Part shown: piece by piece, positions 39,486 to 53,117 of the stretch
Position numbering within the stretch: position 1 is the stretch's first letter
How the letters are laid out: every line of letters starts with the position of its first letter
Assembly: GCA_023634235.1 (NCBI GenBank)
Contig: JAMKCF010000018.1
Location: forward strand, 12,894,932 to 12,958,931
DNA from: Pisaster brevispinus
Lineage: Eukaryota > Echinodermata > Asteroidea > Forcipulatida > Asteriidae
Length of the DNA: 64,000 bases
Direction: 5' to 3'
Translations under genes and position numbers: made by a program
Notes under the pieces: model-generated
The model's database searches: none
What the model saw: the letters and a program-made list of their open reading frames with translations, nothing else
What the model was told of the DNA's origin: nothing

Positions 39486-42400
39486 GTGGTTAATGGTTTT
39501 CTTCAAGTTTCTGTTAGTCAAAAAAGGAGAATAACAAACTGGATGTCTACGGCACTCGGTTTTCCCAGGAGGTCTCCCGTCCAAGTACTGACCTGGCCCG
39601 ACGCTGCTTGACTTCAGTGATCAAACGAGAACCGGTGTTTTCAGCGTAGTTTGGCCGTAGACAAACTTCTTATATAAAATTAAGTGTTTAATGGTTTTCT
39701 TCAAGTTTCTGTTAGTCAAAAAAAGAGAATAACAAACTGGATGTCTACGGCACCCGGTAATCCCAGGAGGTCTCCCGCCCAAGTACTGACCTGGCCCGAC
39801 GCTGCTTAACTTCGGTGATGAAACGAGAACCGGTGTATTCAGCTTAGTATGGCCGTAGACAAACTGCTTACATAAATTTATGTGCTTAATAGTTAATTTC
39901 AAGTTTCTGTTAGTCAAAAAATCACGAAAACAAAATAGATGTCTACTGCACCCGGTATTCCCAGGAGGTCTCGCGTCCAAGTACTGACCTGGACCGACGC
40001 TGCTTAACTTCGGTGATCAAACGAGAACCGGTGTTTTCAGCGTAGTATGGCCGTAGACAAACTGGTTTCATACATTTATGTGCTTAAGGTTAATTTCAAG
40101 TTTCTGTTAGTCAAAAAAGGAAAAAAACAAAAAACAAAATACATGTCTACGGCACCCGGTATTCCCAGGAGGTCTCCCGTCCAAGTACTGACCTAGCCCG
40201 AAGCTGCTTAACTTCGGTGATCAAACGAGAACCGGTGTATTCAGCGTAGTATCGCCGTAGACAAACTGCATACATAATGTATGTGCTTAATGGTTAATTT
40301 CAAGTTTCTGTTAGTCAAAAAAGGACGAACACAAAATAGATGCCTAAGACACCCGGTATTCCCAGGAGGTCTCCCGTCCAAGTACTGACCTGGCCCGACG
40401 CTGCTTAACTTCGGTGATCAAACGAGAACCGGTGTTTTCACCGTAGTATGGCCTTAGAAAAACTGCTTACATAAATATATGTGCTTAATGGTTAATTTCA
40501 AGTTTCTGTTAGTCAAAAAAGGACGAAAACAAAATAGATGCCTACGGCACCCGGTATTCCCAGGAGGTCTCCCGCCCAAATACTGACCTGGCCGACGCTG
40601 CTTAACTTCGGTGATCAAACGAGAACCGGTGTATTCAGCGTAGTATGGCCGTAGACAAACTGCTTACATAAATTTATGTGCTTAATGGTTAATTTCAAGT
40701 TTCTGTTAGTCAAAAAAGGACGAAAACAAAATAGATGCCTACGGCACCCGGTATTTCCAGGAGGTCTCCCGTCCAAGTACTGACCTAGCCCGAAGCTGCT
40801 TAACTTCGGTGATCAAACGAGAACCGGTGTATTCAGCGTAGTATCGCCGTAGACAAACTGCATACATAATGTATGTGCTTAATGGTTAATTTCAAGTTTC
40901 TGTTAGTCAAAAAAGGACGAACACAAAATAGATGCCTAAGACACCCGGTATTCCCAGGAGGTCTCCCGTCCAAGTACTGACCTGGCCCGACGCTGCTTAA
41001 CTTCGGTGATCAAACGAGAACCGGTGTTTTCACCGTAGTATGGCCTTAGAAAAACTGCTTACATAAATATATGTGCTTAATGGTTAATTTCAAGTTTCTG
41101 TTAGTCAAAAAAGGACGAAAACAAAATAGATGCCTACGGCACCCGGTATTCCCAGGAGGTCTCCCGCCCAAATACTGACCTGGCCGACGCTGCTTAACTT
41201 CGGTGATCAAACGAGAACCGGTGTATTCAGCGTAGTATGGCCGTAGACAAACTGCTTACATAAATTTATGTGCTTAATGGTTAATTTCAAGTTTCTGTTA
41301 GTCAAAAAAGGACGAAAACAAAATAGATGCCTACGGCACCCGGTATTTCCAGGAGGTCTCCCGTCCAAGTACTGACCTAGCCCGAAGCTGCTTAACTACG
41401 GTGATCAAACGAGAACGGTGTTTTCAGCGTAGTATGGCCGTAGACAAACTGCTTACATAAATTTATGTGCTTAATGGTTAATTTCAAGTTTCTGTTAGTC
41501 AAAAAAAGACAAAAACAAAATAGATGTCTACTGCACCCGGTATTCCCATGAGGTGTCCCGTCCAAGTACTGACCTGGCCCGACGCTGCTTAACTTCGGTG
41601 ATCAAACGAGAACCGTTGTTTTCAGCATAGTATGGCCGTAGACAAACTTCTTATATAAAATAATGTGCTTTATGGTTAATTTCAAGTTTCTGTTAGTCAA
41701 AAAAGGACGAAAACAAAATAGATGTCTACTGCAGCCAGTATTCCCATGTGGTGTCCCGTCCAAGTACTGACCTGGCCCGTCGCTGCTTAACTTCGGTGAT
41801 CAAACGAGAACCGGTGTTTTCAGCGTAGTATGGCCGTAGAAAAACTTCTTACATCAATGTATGTGCTTTATGGTTAATTTCAAGTTTCTGTTAGTCAAAA
41901 AAGGACGAAAACAAAATATTTGTCTACGGCACCCGGTATTCCCATGAGGTCTCCCGCCCAAGTACTGACCTGGCCCGTCGCTGCTTAACTTCGGTGATCA
42001 AACGAGAACCGGTGTTTTCAGCGTAGTATGGCCGTAGAAAAACTTCTTACATCAATGTATGTGCTTAATGGTTAATTTCAAGTTTCTGTTAGTCAAAAAA
42101 AGAAAAACGAAAACAAAATAGATGTCTACGGCACCCGGTATTCCCAGGAGGTCTCCCGTCCAAGTACTGACCAGGCCCGATGCTGCTTAACTTCGGTGAT
42201 CAAACGAGAACCGGTGTTTTCAGCGCAGTATGGCCGTAGACAAACTTCTCATATAAAATTAAGTGGTTAATGGTTTTCTTCAAGTTTCTGTTAGTCAAAA
42301 AAGGACTAAAACAAAATAGATGCCTAAGGCACCCGGTATTCCCAGGAGGTCTCCCGCCCAAATACTGACCTGGCCGACGCTGCTTAACTTCGGTGATCAA

Positions 42401-45400
42401 ACGAGAACCGGTGTATTCAGCGTAGTATGGCCGTAGACAAACTGCTTACATAAATTTATGTGCTTAATGGTTAATTTCAAGTTTCTGTTAGTCAAAAAAA
42501 GAAAAACGAAAACAAAATAGATGTCTACGGCACCCGGTATTCCCAGGAGGTCTCCCGTCCAAGTACTGACCAGGCCCGATGCTGCTTAACTTCGGTGATC
42601 AAACGAGAACCGGTGTTTTCAGCGCAGTATGGCCGTAGACAAACTTCTCATATAAAATTAAGTGGTTAATGGTTTTCTTCAAGTTTCTGTTAGTCAAAAA
42701 AGGACTAAAACAAAATAGATGCCTAAGGCACCCGGTATTCCCAGGATGTCTCCCGTCCAAGAACTGACCTGTCCCGACGCTGCTTAGCTTCGGTGATCAA
42801 ACGAGAACCGTTGTTTTCAGCATATTATGGCCGTAGACAAATTTCTTATATAAAATTATGTGCTTTATGGTTAATTTCAAGTTTCTGTTAGTCAAAAAAG
42901 GACGAAAACAAAATAGATGTCTATTGCACCCAGTATTCCCATGTGGTCTCCCGTCCAAGTACTGACCTGGCCCGACGCTGCTTAACTTCGGTGATCAAAC
43001 GAGAACCGGTGTTTTCAGCGTAGTTTTGCCGTAGACAAACTTCTTAAATAAATGTATGTGCTTAATGGTTAATTTCAAGTTTCTGTTAGTCAAAAAAGGA
43101 CGAAAACAAAATAGATGTCTACAGCACCCGGTATTCCCAGGAGGTCTCCCGTCCAAGTACTGACCTGGGCCGACGCTGCTTAACTTAGGTGATCAAACGA
43201 GAACCGGTGTTTTCAGCGTAGTATGGCCGTAGACAAACTTCTTAAATAAATGTATGTGCTTAATGGTTAATTTCAAGTTTCTGTTAGTCAAAAAAGGACG
43301 AAAACAAAATAGATGTCTACGGCACCCGGTATTCCCAGGAGGTCTCCCGTCCAAGTACTGACCTGGCCCGACGCTGCTTAACTTTGGTGATCAAACGAGA
43401 ACCGGTGTTTTCAGCGTAGTATGGCCGTAGACAAACTGCTTACATAAATTTATGTTCTTAATGGTTAATTTCAAGTTTCTGTTAGTCAAAAAAGGACGAA
43501 AACTAAAAATAGATGTCTACTGCACCCAGTATTCCCATGTGGTCTCCCGTCCAACTACTGACCTGGCCCAACGCTGCTTAACATCGGTGATCAAACGAGA
43601 ACCGGTGTTTTCAGCGTAGTATGGCCGTAGACAAACTTCTCATATAAATCTAAGTGGTTAATGGTTAATTTCAAGTTTCTGTTAGTCAAAAAAGGACAAA
43701 AACAAAATAGATGTCTACTGCACCCGGTATTCCCAGGAGGTGTCCCGTCCAAGTACTGACCTGGCCCAACGCTGCTTAACTTCGGTGATCAAACGAGAAC
43801 CGTTGTTTTCAGCATAGAATGACCGTAGACAAACTTCTTATATAAAATTATGTGCTTTATGGTTAATTTCAAGTTTCTGTTAGTCAAAAAAGGACGAAAA
43901 CAAAATAGATGCCTACTGCACCCAGTATTCCCATGTGGTCTCCCGTCCAAGTACTGACCTGGCCCGACGCTGCTTAACTTCGGTGATCAAACGAGAACCG
44001 TTGTTTTCAGCATATTATGGCCGTAGACAAACTTCTTATATAAAATTATGTGCTTTATGGTTAATTTCAAGTTTCTGTTAGTCAAAAAAGGAAGAAAACA
44101 AAATAGATGTCTACTGCACCCAGTATTCCCATGTGGTCTCCCGTCCAAGTACTGACCTGGCCCGACGCTGCTTAACTTCGGTGATCAAACGAGAACCGGT
44201 GTTTTCAGCGTAGTATGGCCTTAGAAAAACTGCTTACATAAATATATGTGCTTAATGGTTAATTTCAAGTTTCTGTTAGTCAAAAAAGGACGAAAACAAA
44301 ATAGATGCCTACGGCACACGGTATTCCCAGGAGGTCTCCCGCCCAAGTACTGATCTGGCCGACGCTGCTTAACTTAGGTGATCAAACGAGAACCTTTGTA
44401 TTCAGCGTAGTATGGCCGTAGACAAACTGCTTACATAAATTTATGTGCTTAATGGTTAATTTCAAGTTTCTGTTAGTCAAAAAAGGACGAAAACAAAATA
44501 GATGCCTACGGCACCCGGTATTCCCAGGAGGTCTCCCGTCCAAGTACTGACCTGGCCCGAAGCTGCTTAACTACGGTGATCAAACGAGAACGGTGTTTTC
44601 AGCGTAGTATGGCCGTAGACAAACTGCTTACATAAATTTATGTGCTTAATGGTTAATTTCAAGTTTCTGTTAGTCAAAAAAAGACAAAAACAAAATAGAT
44701 GTCTACTGCACCCGGTATTCCCATGAGGTGTCCCGTCCAAGTACTGACCTGGCCCGACGCTGCTTAACTTCGGTGATCAAACGAGAACCGTTGTTTTCAG
44801 CATAGTATGGCCGTAGACAAACTTCTTATATAAAATAATGTGCTTTATGGTTAATTTCAAGTTTCTGTTAGTCAAATAAGGACGAAAAAAAATAGATGTC
44901 TACTGCAGCCAGTATTCCCATGTGGTGTCCCGTCCAAGTACTGACCTGGCCCGTCGCTGCTTAACTTCGGTGATCAAACGAGAACCGGTGTTTTCAGCGT
45001 AGTATGGCCGTAGAAAAACTTCTTACATCAATGTATGTGCTTTATGGTTAATTTCAAGTTTCTGTTAGTCAAAAAAGGACGAAAACAAAATATTTGTCTA
45101 CGGCACCCGGTATTCTCATGTGGTGTCCCGTCCAAGTACTGACCTGGCCCGTCGCTGCTTAACTTCGGTGATCAAACGAGAACCGGTGTTTTCAGCGTAG
45201 TATGGCCGTAGAAAAACTTCTTACATCAATGTATGTGCTTAATGGTTAATTTCAAGTTTCTGTTAGTCAAAAAAAGAAAAACGAAAACAAAATAGATGTC
45301 TACGGCACCCGGTATTCCCAGGAGGTCTCCCGTCCAAGTACTGACCAGGCCCGATGCTGCTTAACTTCGGTGATCAAACGAGAACCGGTGTTTTCAGCGC

Positions 45401-45464
45401 AGTATGGCCGTAGACAAACTTCTCATATAAAATTAAGTGGTTAATGGTTTTCTTCAAGTTTCTG
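39486..45464 (-). rRNA. 5S sub-array VII: ~30 units right of the SINE
   Basis: A mixture of canonical-type 5S genes with much point variation (GATGCCTAAG, CCCAGTATTCCCATGTGG, GAACCGTTG). A three-unit block of ~592 bp at 40.2-40.8 kb is repeated directly to ~41.4 kb. Units at 41.4-43 kb recur at about +3,174 bp (44.6-46 kb), sharing the rare GCAGCCAGTATT. Several copies have dropped a base (CTGGCCGACG for CTGGCCCGACG; GAGAACGGTG for GAGAACCGGTG). Confidence 0.9.
39543..39662 (-). rRNA. 5S rRNA copy immediately right of the SINE
   Basis: A complete 120-nt copy with substitutions on the plus strand (CACTCGGTTTTCCC, CTTGACTTCAGTG, TTTGGCCG). Its downstream (left) flank contains the spacer half that restarts after the SINE, so the T-runs needed for termination are kept. 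Confidence 0.92.
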
Positions 45465-47230
45465 TTAGTCAAAAAAGGACTAAAACAAAATAGATGCCTC
45501 AGGCACCCGGTATTCCCAGGATGTCTCCCGTCCAAGTACTGACCTGTCCCGACGCTGCTTAGCTTCGGTGATCAAACGAGAACCGTTGTTTTCAGCATAT
45601 TATGGCCGTAGACAAATTTCTTATATAAAATTATGTGCTTTATGGTTAATTTCAAGTTTCTGTTAGTAAAAAAAGAACGAAAACAAAATAGATGTCTACT
45701 GCACCCAGTATTCCCATGTGGTCTCCCGTCCAAGTACTGACCTGGCCCGACGCTGCTTAACTTCGGTGATCAAACGAGAACCGGTGTTTTCAGCGTAGTA
45801 TGGCCGTAGACAAACTTCTTAAAGAAATGTATGTGCTTAATGGTTAATTTCAAGTTTCTGTTAGTCAAAAAAGGACGAAAACAAAATAGATGTCTACGGC
45901 ACCCGGTATTCCCAGGAGGTCTCCCGTCCAAGTACTGACCTGGCCCAACGCTGCTTAACTTCGGTGATCAAACGAGAACCGTTGTTTTCAGCATAGAATG
46001 ACCGTAGACAAACTTCTTATATAAAATTATGTGCTTTATGGTTAATTTCAAGTTTCTGTTAGTCAAAAAAGGACGAAAACAAAATAGATGCCTACTGCAC
46101 CTAGTTTTCCCATGTGGTCTCCCGTCCAAGTACTGACCTGGCCCGACGCTGCTTAACTTCGGTGATCAAACGAGAACCGGTGTTTTCAGCGTAGTATGGC
46201 CGTAGAAAACTTCTTACATCAATATATGTGCTTAATGGTTAATTTCAAGTTTCTGTTAGTCAAAAAAAAAAAAACGAAAATAAAGCAGATGTCTACGGCA
46301 CCCGGTATTCCCAGGAGGTCTCCCGTCCAAGTACTGACCTGGCCCGACGCTGCTTAACTTCGGTGATCAAACGAGAACCGGTGTTTTCAGCGTAGTATGG
46401 CCGTAGACAAACTTCTGATATAAAATTACGTGGTTAATGGTTTTCTTCAAATTTCTGTTAGTCAAAAAAAGAGAATAACAAACTGGATGTCTACGGCACC
46501 CGGTATTCCCAGGAGGTCTCCCGTCCAAGTACTGACCAGGCACGACGCTGCTTAACTTCGGTGATCAAACGAGAACCGGTGTTTTCAGCGTAGTATGGCT
46601 GTAGACAAACTTCTGATATAAAATTACGTGGTTAATGGTTTTCTTCAAGTTTCTGTTAGTCAAAAAAGGAAAAAACAAAACAGATGTCTACGGCACCCGG
46701 TATTCCCATGAGGTCTCCCGTCCAAGTACTGACCTGGCCCGACGCTGCTTAACTTCGGTGATCAAACGAGAACCGGTGTTTTCAGCGTAGTATGGCCGTA
46801 GACAAACTTCTGATATAAAATTACGTGGTTAATGGTTTTCTTCAAATTTCTGTTAGTCAAAAAAGGAGATAACAAACTGGATGTCTACTGCACCCGGTAT
46901 TCCCAGGAGGTCTCCCGTCCAAGTACTGACCTGGCCCGACGCTGCTTAACTTCGGTGATCAAACGAGAACCGGTGTATTCAGCGTAGTATGGCCGTAGAC
47001 AAACTGCTTACATAAATTTATGTTCTTAATGGTTAATTTCAAGTTTCTGTTAGTCAAAAAAGGACGAAAACAAAATAGATGTCTACTGCACCCAGTATTC
47101 CCATGTGGTCTCCCGTCCAAGTACTGACCTGGCCCGACGCTGCTTAACATCGGTGATCAAACGAGAACCGGTGTTTTCAGCGTAGTATGGCCGTAGACAA
47201 ACTTCTCATATATTCCCAGGTATTCTCAGG

Positions 47231-47333
47231 TATTCCCAGGAGGTCTCCCGTCCAAGTACTGACCAGGCCCGATGCTGCTTAACTTCGGTGATCAAACGAG
47301 AACCGGTGTTTTCAGCGTAGTATGGCCGTAGAC
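47231..47333 (-). pseudogene. 3'-truncated 5S gene, copy 1 of 5
   Basis: The gene keeps its 5' ~103 nt, including the whole internal control region, but lacks the last ~15-17 nt (the 3' strand of the terminal helix), the T-run terminators and nearly all of the spacer. Two extra TATTCYCAGG decamers (47,211-47,230) and 12 bp separate it from the 5' end of the next complete gene (47,079-47,198). A transcript starting here would be expected to run into that gene. Confidence 0.9.
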
Positions 47334-49345
47334 AAACTTCTGATATAAAATTACGTGGTTAATGGTTTTCTTCAAATTTATGTTAGTCAAAAAAAGAGAA
47401 TAACAAACTGGATGTCTACGGCACCCGGTATTCCCAGGAGGTCTCCCGTCCAAGTACTGACCAGGCACGACGCTGCTTAACTTCGGTGATCAAACGAGAA
47501 TCGGTGTTTTCAGCGTAGTATGGCTGTAGACAAACTTCTGATATAAAATTACGTGGTTAATGGTTTTCTTCAAGTTTCTGTTAGTCAAAAAAGGACTAAA
47601 ACAAAATAGATGCCTCAGGCACCCGGTATTCCCAGGATGTCTCCCGTCCAAGTACTGACCTGTCCCGACGCTGCTTAGCTTCGGTGATCAAACGAGAACC
47701 GTTGTTTTCAGCATATTATGGCCGTAGACAAATTTCTTATATAAAATTATGTGCTTTATGGTTAATTTCAAGTTTCTGTTAGTAAAAAAAGAACGAAAAC
47801 AAAATAGATGTCTACTGCACCCAGTATTCCCATGTGGTCTCCCGTCCAAGTACTGACCTGGCCCGACGCTGCTTAACTTCGGTGATCAAACGAGAACCGG
47901 TGTTTTCAGCGTAGTATGGCCGTAGACAAACTTCTTAAAGAAATGTATGTGCTTAATGGTTAATTTCAAGTTTCTGTTAGTCAAAAAAGGACGAAAACAA
48001 AATAGATGTCTACGGCACCCGGTATTCCCAGGAGGTCTCCCGTCCAAGTACTGACCTGGCCCAACGCTGCTTAACTTCGGTGATCAAACGAGAACCGTTG
48101 TTTTCAGCATAGAATGACCGTAGACAAACTTCTTATATAAAATTATGTGCTTTATGGTTAATTTCAAGTTTCTGTTAGTCAAAAAAGGACGAAAACAAGT
48201 AGATACTTACTGCACCTAGTTTTCCCATGTGGTCTCCCGTCCAAGTACTGACCTGGCCCGACGCTGCTTAACTTCGGTGATCAAACGAGAACCGGTGTTT
48301 TCAGCGTAGTATGGCCGTAGAAAACTTCTTACATCAATATATGTGCTTAATGGTTAATTTCAAGTTTCTGTTAGTCAAAAAAAAAAAAACGAAAATAAAG
48401 CAGATGTCTACGGCACCCGGTATTCCCAGGAGGTCTCCCGTCCAAGTACTGACCTGGCCCGACGCTGCTTAACTTCGGTGATCAAACGAGAACCGGTGTT
48501 TTCAGCGTAGTATGGCCGTAGACAAACTTCTGATATAAAATTACGTGGTTAATGGTTTTCTTCAAATTTCTGTTAGTCAAAAAAAGAGAATAACAAACTG
48601 GATGTCTACGGCACCCGGTATTCCCATGAGGTCTCCCGTCCAAGTACTGACCAGGCACGACGCTGCTTAACTTCGGTGATCAAACGAGAACCGGTGTTTT
48701 CAGCGTAGTATGGCTGTAGACAAACTTCTGATATAAAATTACGTGGTTAATGGTTTTCTTCAAGTTTCTGTTAGTCAAAAAAGGAAAAAACAAAACAGAT
48801 GTCTACGGCACCCGGTATTCCCATGAGGTCTCCCGTCCAAGTACTGACCTGGCCCGACGCTGCTTAACTTCGGTGATCAAACGAGAACCGGTGTTTTCAG
48901 CGTAGTATGGCCGTAGACAAACTTCTGATATAAAATTACGTGGTTAATGGTTTTCTTCAAATTTCTGTTAGTCAAAAAAGGAGATAACAAACTGGATGTC
49001 TACTGCACCCGGTATTCCCAGGAGGTCTCCCGTCCAAGTACTGACCTGGCCCGACGCTGCTTTACTTCGGTGATCAAACGAGAACCGGTGTATTCAGCGT
49101 AGTATGGCCGTAGACAAACTGCTTACATAAATTTATGTTCTTAATGGTTAATTTCAAGTTTCTGTTAGTCAAAAAAGGACGAAAACAAAATAGATGTCTA
49201 CTGCACCCAGTATTCCCATGTGGTCTCCCGTCCAAGTACTGACCTGGCCCGACGCTGCTTAACATCGGTGATCAAACGAGAACCGGTGTTTTCAGCGTAG
49301 TATGGCCGTAGACAAACTTCTCATATATTCCCAGGTATTCTCAGG

Positions 49346-49448
49346 TATTCCCAGGAGGTCTCCCGTCCAAGTACTGACCAGGCCCGATGCTGCTTAACTT
49401 CGGTGATCAAACGAGAACCGGTGTTTTCAGCGTAGTATGGCCGTAGAC
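49346..49448 (-). pseudogene. 3'-truncated 5S gene, copy 2 of 5
   Basis: Same structure as the copy at 47,231, moved 2,115 bp by block duplication. Three TATTCYCAGG decamers form the junction with the neighbouring gene, and no T-run lies between the two genes. Confidence 0.9.
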
Positions 49449-50665
49449 AAACTTCTGATATAAAATTACGTGGTTAATGGTTTTCTTCAAATTTATGTTA
49501 GTCAAAAAAAGAGAATAACAAACTGGATGTCTACGGCACCCGGTATTCCCAGGAGGTCTCCCGTCCAAGTACTGACCAGGCACGACGCTGCTTAACTTCG
49601 GTGATCAAACGAGAATCGGTGTTTTCAGCGTAGTATGGCTGTAGACAAACTTCTGATATAAAATTACGTGGTTAATGGTTTTCTTCAAGTTTCTGTTAGT
49701 CAAAAAAGGAAAAAACAAAACAGATGTCTACGGCACCCGGTATTCCCATGAGGTCTCCCGTCCAAGTACTGACCTGGCCCGACGCTGCTTAGCTTCGGTG
49801 ATCAAACGAGAACCGGTGTTTTCAGCGTAGTATGGCCGTAGACAAACTGCTTACAAAAATGTATATGCTTAATGGTTATTTTCAAGTTTCTGTTAGTCAA
49901 AAAAGGACGAAAACAAAATAGATGTCTACGGCACCCGGTATTCCCAGGAGGTCTCCCGTCCAAGTACTGACAAGGCCCGACGCTGCTTAACTTCGGTGAT
50001 CAAACGAGAACCGGTGTTTTCAGCGTAGTATGGCCGTAGACAAACTTCTGATATAAAATTACGTGGTTAATGGTTTTCTTCAAATTTCTGTTAGTCAAAA
50101 AAGGAGATAACAAACTGGATGTCTACGGCACCCGGTATTCCCAGGAGGTCTCCCGTCCAAGTACTGACCTGGCCCGACGCTGCTTAACTTCGGTGATCAA
50201 ACGAGAACCGGTGTTTTCAGCGTAGTATGGCCGTAGACAAACTTCTGATATAAAATTACGTGGTTAATGGTTTTCTTCAAATTTCTGTTAGTCAAAAAAG
50301 GAGATAACAAACTGGATGTCTACTGCACCCGGTATTCCCAGGAGGTCTCCCGTCCAAGTACTGACCTGGCCCGACGCTGCTTAACTTCGGTGATCAAACG
50401 AGAACCGGTGTATTCAGCGTAGTATGGCCGTAGACAAACTGCTTACATAAATTTATGTTCTTAATGGTTAATTTCAAGTTTCTGTTAGTCAAAAAAGGAC
50501 GAAAACAAAATAGATGTCTACTGCACCCAGTATTCCCATGTGGTCTCCCGTCCAAGTACTGACCTGGCCCGACGCTGCTTAACATCGGTGATCAAACGAG
50601 AACCGGTGTTTTCAGCGTAGTATGGCCGTAGACAAACTTCTCATATATTCCCAGGTATTCTCAGG

Positions 50666-50768
50666 TATTCCCAGGAGGTCTCCCGTCCAAGTACTGACCA
50701 GGCCCGACGCTGCTTAACTTCGGTGATCAAACGAGAACCGGTGTTTTCAGCGTAGTATGGCCGTAGAC
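50666..50768 (-). pseudogene. 3'-truncated 5S gene, copy 3 of 5
   Basis: Same junction and extent as the other truncated copies, 1,320 bp from the previous one. It carries CCCGACGCTG where copies 1 and 2 have CCCGATGCTG, a point difference gained or converted after duplication. Confidence 0.9.
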
Positions 50769-51984
50769 AAACTTCTGATATAAAATTACGTGGTTAATGG
50801 TTTTCTTCAAATTTATGTTAGTCAAAAAAAGAGAATAACAAACTGGATGTCTACGGCACCCGGTATTCCCAGGAGGTCTCCCGTCCAAGTACTGACCAGG
50901 CACGACGCTGCTTAACTTCGGTGATCAAACGAGAATCGGTGTTTTCAGCGTAGTATGGCTGTAGACAAACTTCTGATATAAAATTACGTGGTTAATGGTT
51001 TTCTTCAAGTTTCTGTTAGTCAAAAAAGGAAAAAACAAAACAGATGTCTACGGCACCCGGTATTCCCATGAGGTCTCCCGTCCAAGTACTGACCTGGCCC
51101 GACGCTGCTTAGCTTCGGTGATCAAACGAGAACCGGTGTTTTCAGCGTAGTATGGCCGTAGACAAACTGCTTACAAAAATGTATATGCTTAATGGTTATT
51201 TTCAAGTTTCTGTTAGTCAAAAAAGGACGAAACCAAATAGATGTCTACGGCACCCGGTATTCCCAGGAGGTCTCCCGTCCAAGTACTGACAAGGCCCGAC
51301 GCTGCTTAACTTCGGTGATCAAACGAGAACCGGTGTTTTCAGCGTAGTATGGCCGTAGACAAACTTCTGATATAAAATTACGTGGTTAATGGTTTTCTTC
51401 AAATTTCTGTTAGTCAAAAAAGGAGATAACAAACTGGATGTCTACGGCACCCGGTATTCCCAGGAGGTCTCCCGTCCAAGTACTGACCTGGCCCGACGCT
51501 GCTTAACTTCGGTGATCAAACGAGAACCGGTGTTTTCAGCGTAGTATGGCCGTAGACAAACTTCTGATATAAAATTACGTGGTTAATGGTTTTCTTCAAA
51601 TTTCTGTTAGTCAAAAAAGGAGATAACAAACTGGATGTCTACTGCACCCGGTATTCCCAGGAGGTCTCCCGTCCAAGTACTGACCTGGCCCGACGCTGCT
51701 TAACTTCGGTGATCAAACGAGAACCGGTGTATTCAGCGTAGTATGGCCGTAGACAAACTGCTTACATAAATTTATGTTCTTAATGGTTAATTTCAAGTTT
51801 CTGTTAGTCAAAAAAGGACGAAAACAAAATAGATGTCTACTGCACCCAGTATTCCCATGTGGTCTCCCGTCCAAGTACTGACCTGGCCCGACGCTGCTTA
51901 ACATCGGTGATCAAACGAGAACCGGTGTTTTCAGCGTAGTATGGCCGTAGACAAACTTCTCATATATTCCCAGGTATTCTCAGG

Positions 51985-52087
51985 TATTCCCAGGAGGTCT
52001 CCCGTCCAAGTACTGACCAGGCCCGATGCTGCTTAACTTCGGTGATCAAACGAGAACCGGTGTTTTCAGCGTAGTATGGCCGTAGAC
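51985..52087 (-). pseudogene. 3'-truncated 5S gene, copy 4 of 5
   Basis: Same 103-bp truncated gene with the decamer junction, 1,319 bp from copy 3. The intact internal control region suggests it could still bind TFIIIA even though it has no terminator of its own. Confidence 0.9.
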
Positions 52088-53117
52088 AAACTTCTGATAT
52101 AAAATTACGTGGTTAATGGTTTTCTTCAAATTTATGTTAGTCAAAAAAAGAGAATAACAAACTGGATGTCTACGGCACCCGGTATTCCCAGGAGGTCTCC
52201 CGTCCAAGTACTGACCAGGCACGACGCTGCTTAACTTCGGTGATCAAACGAGAATCGGTGTTTTCAGCGTAGTATGGCTGTAGACAAACTTCTGATATAA
52301 AATTACGTGGTTAATGGTTTTCTTCAAGTTTCTGTTAGTCAAAAAAGGAAAAAACAAAACAGATGTCTACGGCACCCGGTATTCCCATGAGGTCTCCCGT
52401 CCAAGTACTGACCTGGCCCGACGCTGCTTAGCTTCGGTGATCAAACGAGAACCGGTGTTTTCAGCGTAGTATGGCCGTAGACAAACTGCTTACAAAAATG
52501 TATATGCTTAATGGTTATTTTCAAGTTTCTGTTAGTCAAAAAAGGACGAAAACAAAATAGATGTCTACGGCACCCGGTATTCCCAGGAGGTCTCCCGTCC
52601 AAGTACTGACAAGGCCCGACGCTGCTTAACTTCGGTGATCAAACGAGAACCGGTGTTTTCAGCGTAGTATGGCCGTAGACAAACTTCTGATATAAAATTA
52701 CGTGGTTAATGGTTTTCTTCAAATTTCTGTTAGTCAAAAAAGGAGATAACAAACTGGATGTCTACTGCACCCGGTATTCCCAGGAGGTCTCCCGTCCAAG
52801 TACTGACCTGGCCCGACGCTGCTTAACTTCGGTGATCAAACGAGAACCGGTGTATTCAGCGTAGTATGGCCGTAGACAAACTGCTTACATAAATTTATGT
52901 TGTTAATGGTTAATTTCAAGTTTCTGTTAGTCAAAAAAGGACGAAAACAAAATAGATGTCTACTGCACCCAGTATTCCCATGTGGTCTCCCGTCCAAGTA
53001 CTGACCTGGCCCGACGCTGCTTAACATCGGTGATCAAACGAGAACCGTTGTTTTCAGCGTAGTATGGCCGTAGACAAACTTCTCATATATTCCCAGGTAT
53101 TCTCAGGTATTCTCAGG

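Larger units (their letters stand above)
45465..49695 (-). rRNA. 5S sub-array VIII: 2,115-bp tandem duplication
   Basis: Bases ~45,465-47,580 and ~47,581-49,695 match at offsets of 2,115-2,117 bp, sharing GATGCCTCAGG, CTTCTTAAAGAAATG and a run of twelve or more A in one spacer. Each copy ends with the 3'-truncated 5S unit (47,231 and 49,346). About 21 units in all. Confidence 0.92.

Noticed and set aside
39161..39584. Reading frames of 92 and 71 residues over the SINE
   Set aside because: They cover a tRNA-derived SINE and adjacent 5S sequence; no protein features.
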